Positions 56,688 to 64,000 of a stretch of 64,000 bases of DNA are shown piece after piece. Made by a program: the position numbers and the translations under genes. This DNA comes from Neopestalotiopsis rosae. Lineage: Eukaryota > Ascomycota > Sordariomycetes > Amphisphaeriales > Sporocadaceae. The DNA lies in assembly GCA_023078685.1 (NCBI GenBank), contig JALGAS010000007.1, positions 2,108,001-2,172,000 on the forward strand. The letters run 5' to 3'. Numbering within the stretch: the first letter of the stretch is position 1; each line of letters opens with the position of its first letter. A model generated the notes under the pieces. That model saw only the letters and a list, made by a program, of their open reading frames with translations, had not been told where the DNA came from and did not search any database.

Positions 56688-59395
56688 ATGGCGACTACAC
56701 CTGCAGCATCATCGGCTGCCCCTGCCAAACTGTCTTTCGCCAAGGTATGCGAAGCAAGAGCCTATCCCAAGACAAATTGTAGATGTTTAGAACAAGGTCA
56801 AGACTGACAATTCACCAGGTCGCTGCCTCTGGCGCAAAAGACAACCGGGCTGCCCGCGTCGCAGTCCCCGTAATGGAGCACCGTCGAGCTCCTTCGACAA
56901 ACGCCTCCAGTGCCGCGAAGAATGGAGCTTCTGCTTCCGCCAAAGTCGCCAGTCCGACAACGACTGTAAAATCACCAACCTCGGCCCCAGAAAACCAATC
57001 CAAGTCTACCCAGACGCAGACACAGGATACAGTGACCTCTCAACTCAAAGATCTCAGCCTCTCCTCTTCTGGACCCTCGACCCCAAGTCTTGTAGTCAAC
57101 GGCTCTTCGTCGTCGATAGGAGTGTCCCAGCATAAGAATGATTCGACAACTCACCTTTCGGATGACGCCTCCCACAAAGGAGACTCCGTCTCTGAAACAG
57201 GCGCCAAAGCTCCGAGTCTTGACGGAAAGAGCATAACCTCTGGCACCACCTTTGCTTTGGATGAGAAGGAATCGCTCCGACCTGATGACAGTGCTAGTGT
57301 CAAGGCCGCAGCCGAAGATGACGAGTCCTTCTCTTTCCGGGGCTCACAGATGGCCAATTCCAGAATGGGTTCCGATGTTGCACGTATTCATCGCCTGCGC
57401 ATCGGCGACATGCCAGAACGAAGAATTATTCAGTTACTTCCCGAGTCGCAAGAGATGGGTGTTGCTACTCCGCAGAGTGTAGACTCCGGTATGCCACCGC
57501 CGACGGACAGCTCGCAAGCTCTGGGAACGGTCGCCGGCACTCCTGATGCTTTCAGCACCATGTATTCTCAGAACCCGGATGACAAGCTGCTAGAGGCAAT
57601 GTCGTCGCCCAAGGACCGCATCTTTTTGCTTAGACTCGAACAGGATCTTATCAACTTTGTCCAGTCATCCGAGTAAGATTCACTGACCTCACCATGATTG
57701 TATCATCAGTACTAACTCTCCACATCAGGAAACCCTTCATGGATTTGCCTCCCAGCAATTCATTCTGCAGAATGCTGACACACAAGCTTGCGGATTACTA
57801 CCACATGACGCATTCATTCGAGGCCGTGCAAGGCGCCGTGCGCATCTACAGAACGCCCTTTTGCAGAGTTCCACCCTCACTAGCCAGTATTGCTGGCAGC
57901 AAGGAGACCGAGAATAACACCAGCAATGCTGCTCCTCCCGTCCTCTTGCCAAAGAAGATCATGCGAAGAGGTGAAGAAGGGGGCTCTGGACCGGCTAGCA
58001 CGAGCGCCTCGAAGGCAACATCTGAGGTCGGCAGCGACGGCAAGGAGAAGGATAAGTCCAACGCCAAGGAGAAGTATGCTATTACACATGTCCTCCACGC
58101 CACGATGATGATTTCTGACATTGACCAGGTTACCGACCCGTGAGGAGCGCGAGGAAGCCTATAATAAGGCGAGAGAGCGAATCTTTGGAACATCTGAGAA
58201 GACTGGCGAGACGACCCCTGGTAAAGATGCCTGTACATCCATCTAAACAGAATCATACCGCTGACGATTGGCAGAAACAGATGACGCAAATGGTACATCC
58301 CGTGCCAGCTCTGTGTCTGGAAAAGACAAGTCAAACCTCGGTAAAAGGGGCAAGACTGGCAAGCAGCGTCGTGATGACTCCGACAGCTTTGATTCTCGAT
58401 CACAGTATACGCCGTATTACAATACGCATCATTACATTGGTCCTCAAGCAGCTGGTGGTTGGCAAGCGCCGTATGCTCCGACTGCAAGCGGCCCGTATGG
58501 AGGACCGGTCCAACTGCCCTATCATCCACAGCCATTTCCTCAAGGTGGCCAAGGCTATCCGCAAATGATGCAGCCAGCTCAGGGCAATGGATATGCGCAA
58601 TACGGTCCAATGGCACCCGTAAGCACTTTGAGTAATGTTTCTTGTACAATGCTGACAGCAATATCCCAGTACCCTCCTCAGCCTCATCAACCTGTTCAAC
58701 CGCGCTACTCTCATGCTGGGGGCCCGATGCAGTCCTATGGATCTCCCGTCGTCCAAAACGCGCAACCACAACAGCCATGGACGCAGCCGGCCTACAACCA
58801 GCCTCCTCAGCCGCCTCCTGGACAGTCCCCATACCAACCGCAGCCCAGTCGGCCAGTCCAACCCCCTTCGCAGCAAGGCATCCCGTATGCTTTTGGACAG
58901 CTGCCGGTTAATGTCAACCCGAATGATCCTAAGAGTCAACACCCGATTCCAGGCAGCTATAACCGCCATGCTTTCAACCCAAAGACTCAGTCGTTCGTCC
59001 CGGCGACTGGGATGGGACCTGGTCATTCGCCTGGACCAATGCCTCATATGATGGGCCCTCACGGAAGCCCCCAGATTGGCGCGCAGCACCCTTCATATCC
59101 TGCCTATGCACCAAATGGACCACCCCAGTCATACATGGGAGCACCTGTTGGATATGGCATGAGCCGACAGAGCTCCACCAACTCGTTGCCGGCATATCAC
59201 CCGCAAGGTACTCCGCCTCAGCATCATTTGGCACAGAATCCTGGTGCCCATTTGTCCCAAATGCCTCATCAGATGACCCATCCGCTGCCGAACAAAGGAC
59301 CTCAGCCGATGAGCAACAACCACCCTCACTTTACGTCCTTGCCCAATTATGGCAACCCGGCCACGCTGCCGCAGAAGCCTCCCACGGGCATCTAA
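56688..59395 (+). CDS. R3H-SUZ domain RNA-binding protein
   Basis: Six exons (56688-56744, 56819-57672, 57729-58073, 58129-58220, 58275-58618, 58670-59395) encode 805 aa; introns 51-74 nt. Residues 20-280 are Ser/Thr-rich and disordered. The R3H domain spans about 285-350 and has its signature Arg318-x-x-x-His322 (CRMLTHKLADYY) with the preceding LPPSNSF. A SUZ domain follows at about 386-440, with KKIMRRG and LPTREEREEAYNKARERIFG; the exon 3/4 junction runs through it and gives the family sequence only with the junction chosen. The C-terminal 340 residues are Pro/Gln/Tyr-rich, prion-like. The architecture matches metazoan Encore/ARPP21 and fungal homologues, which bind single-stranded nucleic acid and mRNA in the cytoplasm. 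The low-complexity tail suggests participation in RNP granules (inference). Confidence 0.92.
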
Positions 59396-61056
59396 GACTG
59401 CATTCCAACACGTAATCGCATGAACTGAATGAGAGCATTTAGATGGGTGTTTGGGAATAGTACAGCTTTGGGAAGATTGCAAAAATGAAAAAAGTGCTTA
59501 CAAGAATGATAGCATGCGATCGATGGTGAATGGGGGGCTGTCACTGGCAGAGATTCATGAGATTGGCGCACATTAGGAAACCCATCCCACTTCATTGGCA
59601 TCGATACGGTGTCGGGCGTTCAAGGCGAGATAGAGGAGTTCTTTTTTTCCATGGTAGATTCGATGGTGCCAACGCATTGTTCTGGGCCGAGGATTGCATT
59701 TATGCATAGTTGGCCATTTGAGATAGCGTAACAGATAGCAGCGTTCCTCTAACTTTGCTAGATTGCTCAGTATGGGCATTCATGCTGGTGTGAGTCGAGC
59801 AAGTCATAGTCTTTTGTCCCACACTTGTGGGCGTGAATTTTTGTTTTCAGGTATAATCACTGCTTCCTTCAAGTTTGCGCCACGCCTTGGCTTATTCATT
59901 ACCTCTGCCATGAGCTGTCTCCCACCGGTTGTGCGATTTTGAGTTTAATTGTGCTTGACTTTGAAGATCTGTACTTGTCTGGTCAATGTCTTCACAAGCT
60001 AAATATTTCACTTGTTCTGTACAGCTCACGGAGTGGCTGCTCTCTTTGAATCATGACGGCTCCGGTCATGGGCTGCGGTGCGATGTTGGCGCTTGTGACA
60101 AGGCTTCTGCACGGGAAAAGAAAACGCAAGCCGAGCTACCGTCCGTTGTTTGCGCGCACGTGTCAGCAATCTCATTCGTCCTGCATGACGTGAACATGCA
60201 ATGCTTCTGGTTGCCATCAGACTGATAGAGAGATGTTTACATTCACTGGACTGCTTTGGGCAACTGCACCACGTCGTATGTACTTATTCAAGCTTGAAAA
60301 ATACCGTGTCTATCGTAGCGTGCACTCATTCCAAATGTATCAAACTGATCATGGTACAGTTTGCATCAATATGCTGTCATAACCCATCAGCATGAAACGC
60401 ATTGTTGTAGTCTTTGACGTTGGCTTCAACAGGCCTCGTGTGTGGAGAATTCGGAAATGCGGCACTGCAGGAAATCATGATCATAGTTGGGACTGTGTAG
60501 TAACCAGCAGCCAGCAACAGCCCTGCTGCGCATGGAAGCAGCACCCATACCATTCTGCCCTGTTTTTCTGTTAAGCATATCGAGCTTTCGAGTCTCTTCT
60601 GCTCGACTACTGGTCCTCAGCCAAAACAAGCATACTCTAGCTGGTCGACTAAGGCATGCCGCCTCAACCTTTGACGTAGACCATCCACTATAATCGTGGA
60701 GAAGTGGAGGCGGCCCTGCCAAGCTTGCCAAGTTTCGGGGCCGGACGGGCGCTACTGCCTATGCATGCTGGAGCCGGCGATCATCTCGGTGACGACACCG
60801 GGGCATTCGTAGCTGCAATCGTTATGACATCTGTGCGGATCTCGAGAAGTGAGTTGCTTGCAGTGACGGTTGCTACATGCTCAAAAAAGATTGTGAGGTG
60901 GAATATATATAGGCCTCGCAATTCCAGAAACCAAGAGTTGATTTTATTCATTCCATTCCATTACCACTGAATTCCAACGATATTCTTCATCACAAAACCA
61001 CTCCTACTTCCACATTTCCAACTTCAAGCCTTATACCACTTCAAAGCAAATTCATC
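59396..61056. other. Intergenic region
   Basis: 3' flank of the R3H gene and promoter of the 71-aa protein gene. No gene recognised. The last 110 bp before 61057 are CT-rich, as in strongly expressed fungal genes. Confidence 0.55.
60904..60911 (+). promoter_or_regulatory. TATA box of 71-aa protein gene
   Basis: TATATATA lies about 146 bp upstream of the ATG at 61057, followed by a pyrimidine-rich leader (cattccattcc, ccactcctacttcc). This layout suggests high or stress-inducible expression. Confidence 0.6.
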
Positions 61057-61339
61057 ATGTCTGGACTCATGGGCGACATCAAGAACGCTGCCAGCGACAA
61101 GCTCGGCAAGGACTCTCAGCCCGGTGACGGTGTCGAACGTACTGCCGACCAGGGCATCAACCAGGGTACGTCTAGAAGCATCACGCTCACCAGATCAAGT
61201 CTCGGGAGCATCAGACTAACAGTCTATAATAGAGGTCAACCAGTTTGCTAGCGACCACGGTGTGCCTCAGAGCGCCGACAACACCATTGACCAGGCTGTC
61301 GACAGCAAGGTCAACGACGAGATTCCTGGAGGAAACTAA
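61057..61339 (+). CDS. Small hydrophilic protein, 71 aa
   Basis: Two exons (61057-61165, 61233-61339) around a 67-nt intron encode 71 aa, beginning MSGLMGDIKNAASDKLGKD and ending DEIPGGN. The chain is rich in Asp, Asn, Gln, Gly and Ser, has no Cys or Trp and no signal peptide or membrane segment. Two half-repeats with GVxxxADxxIxQ spacing are visible (DGVERTADQGINQ and HGVPQSADNTIDQ). This is hydrophilin-like and I expect it to be disordered; it resembles small stress- or conidiation-associated proteins of filamentous fungi, but I do not recognise a named family. The strong TATA/CT-rich promoter fits abundant expression. The frame across the splice junction is clean, which supports it being real. 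Confidence 0.8.
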
Positions 61340-61867
61340 ATCACGTAATGAACAATAACTACGATGTCACGAGAAAGCTATAGCGCTACGGTTGTATAAA
61401 TACATAGTCACTGAATCCATTGGATATGGAACTAAGCGAGTAATTGAAAATAATTAACCACAACATATTATTAGTATGTATCATGACAAACGGTTATTGT
61501 GAATATTGTATTGCGCCTGCTGTTGGTGTTGATGTTTTGGGTGTAAATCAATAAATCCACATCGTTTTGTAAGCATAAATCGTAGGCGGAAAATTCATTG
61601 GCTTGCTGTGTTCTGCGCCGTATACCACTTTTATAGCGTCCCCGCATGCCCTTTTATGGAAGGTATGTATAGCCTGGAGTGAATGCTTGCACAGATTCCA
61701 GACCCCGATCCCAGGCAGCAGCTTAACGCCAAAAGAATATAATCGCAAAGCACTTTTTGCAAATGGTATGAATCTGCAGTTCAAGAATAAAAAGGAATTA
61801 CACAATAGAAGTCCTAAGACTTCAAACCTTTGCTTTGTGAAACATCTGAAATCCAATTCTGCCAATA
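61340..61867. other. Intergenic spacer
   Basis: AT-rich 3' flank of the small protein gene and promoter of the GNAT gene. No gene seen. Confidence 0.6.
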
Positions 61868-62630
61868 ATGCCCAGTTATGTGCTGGACCGCTGCACCGTG
61901 GCTGACGGCGATGCCATCAGCCGCAATAACATGTCGGCATTTTGGCAAGATGCCAACTGGGTGCTGTCATGGCGACACACCACCCTCGATAAGCACATTT
62001 TAGAGACGGCCAAGCGTTATCCGCGCAATCTGCTGCAGAACCGCGACACTGCACGCCACCAAAAGGCCGTCGATCCCGAGACCGGCCGCCTCGTGGGGTA
62101 TGCGCGCTGGTCGATTCCCGCCGCACACGCCGTCACGGCGACAGGCGACCCAGTGTGGCCTGATGCCGTGGTGCCAGCAGTATCGCCTGAAGAGGAAGAT
62201 GAGTTTAAACGCGTTGCGGAGTCGGCTGATTGGAAACCGGATGTTACATCGGATCCATTGGACGATGAGATGATTAGAATCAAACAGGAGCTCATTGCCG
62301 CCAAGCCTTACATGGGTACGTGAACTACAGGAAGTTTTGATAATATTCCACTTGGCATCTGTGTGTCTCATCATGTTCACAGTCCTCGACTACCTGGCCG
62401 TTCATCCAGAGAACCAACGCCGAGGAATTGCCACTGTTCTGATAGAAAGTGGCATTCGAGAGGCGGAAAAGCTGGGCCTGGACATATTCCTTGTCGCTCG
62501 TCCAGCTGGTATGCCAGTCTATCGACGGGCTGGATTCAAAACCATTCAGGTGCTAGTACAGGATGATTCCATTTACGGGGGCCCAGGGGAAATATGCACG
62601 TATTACATGACTTACGAGCCTCAGCTCTAG
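61868..62630 (+). CDS. GNAT-family N-acetyltransferase
   Basis: Two exons (61868-62315, 62383-62630) around a 67-nt intron encode 231 aa. The GNAT acetyl-CoA-binding motif A is DYLAVHPENQRRGIATVLIE, with Gln161-Arg-Arg-Gly-Ile-Ala (Q-x-x-G-x-A) gripping the pyrophosphate; motif B follows as PVYRRAGFKT. The N-terminal half has the usual beta-strand with GYARWSI leading into a long insertion rich in acidic residues (about 110-145) typical of fungal single-domain GNATs. It would acetylate a small amine or protein in the cytosol; substrate unknown. The start at 61868 is the first ATG and gives the usual length. Confidence 0.9.
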
Positions 62631-64000
62631 CCGGAAGGATCACGAGGAGATCTTTGAAGTATTTGACAATGGAATCAAAAGCGCTTGTTGCTGTCCATGA
62701 GCCGTAACACAACTATGTACAGTGGTAGCAGTGTATTTCGACCTTATTGTTTTGTCCTAAGAGCGTTCCATTTTCGGGATGGTGAACTTGATTGTACGCC
62801 GAAGATTTGTACTTTGCGACTTTGGCCAAAAGTACATTGCACTTGTATTCTAGAACAGCGGGTATAGTATGTTAGATCGAGACTGGCAAATAATCCGGGC
62901 AATTGTGGTGGTCATATCTGCAAATCTGATGCAACCAAATGACTCCTTCAAACAATTTGAACTTCTGTTTGCCAGGACTGGGATAAGCGGCAACAAAGCA
63001 GGCATTTTATTCTATTCACTGGCTCAATTGAATGAAAGCTATGTCGACTGTAAACTGTGAGCTTGACTAATTGATTACAGAAGCCTTTATTGATTGTACT
63101 CTTTCGACCAAAGGTGTACTATTGCCGCACATGAAGAAGCACTGAAGTTAGTCCTACAGGTGCGAGACAAGATATTGTTCATCGAGAGTCAGAAACGAGA
63201 AAAGACACCGCGGCCATGGAGCCTGACAACATGGCCAGGGCGTCTGGCGCGAATTCTTCGAGAGTAATTCATATATCATACCCATCCTGCCTTACGGAGG
63301 TTCAAATGTAAGAAAGTCAGCAAAGGAATCACAATTGCCTAGCTAGGGAAGGGGCCAAAATAGCATCCATTCTGTCGTTGCCTTGGTAGGACCTCGGCCG
63401 AAGAGATCATTAGAGTGAGTTCGACGTACTCAAAGATCGCACATCGAACTCTATGACTTCTTGTCGATCTCACCGCCTGCTTTGATTTCCACATTCTCAA
63501 GAGACAAGCTGCACGTCGACAAAGCCCGTCAAAGTCCTCCATTGGCTATCACAGGAACCTTTCGAATAGTAGTTCTCACTGGAGGGCATGGGTGACTGTT
63601 GGGGGTCACATTCTCTTTGTCCTCATTTAGCCGGATGTTGATTGCCAGTGTCGTATGAAGTAACCTACACCTGCAACCTCTTCCCCCGTGTATGGAATCT
63701 TTGCACCAACCAGCAGTCAACTTGCAAAGCACAAGAAGATTCGATCTGTAATAGCAAGAGCTGAAGTGGGCTCGCCACTCCAAGCCCTCCATTCCCGTCT
63801 GCCAGCCAAGTCAAATCGTCATTTGATGACACCAGCATCATTTCTGGAGCTGACAACAAAAAGTCCCACAACGGTAGGCAGATTGTCGATCGCGATGCAA
63901 GCTGGTAAGCAGCTGACAACAATCTGCCTTCTCTATGGCTGGACGTTTTGGCGAAAGGAATGGGGTAACCCCTTTTCGGACATCAGGTCAAACTCTATAG
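62631..64000. other. Right edge without recognisable gene
   Basis: No ORF above 90 aa and no family motif. The window may end inside the promoter or leader of a gene beyond 64000. Confidence 0.55.

Noticed and set aside
57846..58832. 328-aa antisense frame over the R3H-SUZ gene
   Set aside because: The plus strand has a complete six-exon gene with R3H and SUZ domains; the antisense frame has no features and crosses introns.
1..64000. Secondary-metabolite gene cluster (methyltransferase, oxygenase, reductases, regulators)
   Set aside because: No backbone enzyme (PKS, NRPS, terpene cyclase) is present and the tailoring-type genes are tens of kb apart among housekeeping genes.

Overview
The window is nuclear DNA from a filamentous ascomycete (Pezizomycotina). 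Several things show this: most genes are interrupted by short GT-AG introns (about 49-144 nt), Zn2Cys6 transcription factors are present, a SWR1/NuA4 subunit and a spliceosomal Cwf18 are recognisable, and several families are confined to fungi (a DUF7580-type protein, a fungal multi-C2H2 protein, a small secreted Cys-rich protein). The overall look suggests Sordariomycetes, perhaps Hypocreales, but I cannot fix genus or species from sequence alone. I find no rRNA, tRNA, CRISPR array, virus or intact transposon.

Layout. 0-10 kb: an LCM-family methyltransferase (-), a beta-lactamase-fold hydrolase (+) and an NAD-dependent epimerase/dehydratase (+), separated by wide intergenic spaces. 10-17.5 kb: a housekeeping block with SWC4/DMAP1 (-), a p24/GOLD cargo receptor (+) and a palmitoylatable Yck-type casein kinase I (-). 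17.5-23.7 kb: a 6 kb gene-free stretch with a 32-nt poly-C tract. 23.7-25.7 kb: two convergent genes whose products both carry N-terminal signal peptides, a small Cys-rich protein and an aldo/keto reductase. 26.2-30.5 kb: a divergent pair of fungal-specific genes (DUF7580-type and multi-C2H2) sharing a 288-bp promoter region with a palindromic TATA box; the C2H2 gene has an apparent frameshift. 31.3-35.3 kb: a 2-oxoglutarate/Fe(II) oxygenase convergent with a Zn2Cys6 factor fused to a sugar O-acetyltransferase domain. 35.3-44.4 kb: a 9 kb gene-poor stretch with one weak secreted-protein candidate. 44.4-50.1 kb: a non-zinc MDR oxidoreductase divergent from a Zn2Cys6 / fungal_trans regulator. 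51-62.6 kb: a mitochondrial PPR protein divergent from Cwf18, then an R3H-SUZ RNA-binding protein, a 71-aa hydrophilic protein behind a strong TATA promoter, and a GNAT acetyltransferase. The last 1.4 kb holds no gene I can support.

No operon-like pathway is evident; the genes are mostly independent. The parts most worth attention are the regulator fused to an acetyltransferase domain whose catalytic His position appears to be Leu, the frameshifted C2H2 gene with its divergent partner, and the secreted Cys-rich protein with a phospholipase-A2-like Cys-His-Asp-Cys patch. Exon boundaries were set by hand from splice consensus, reading frame and family expectation; there is no transcript evidence behind them.
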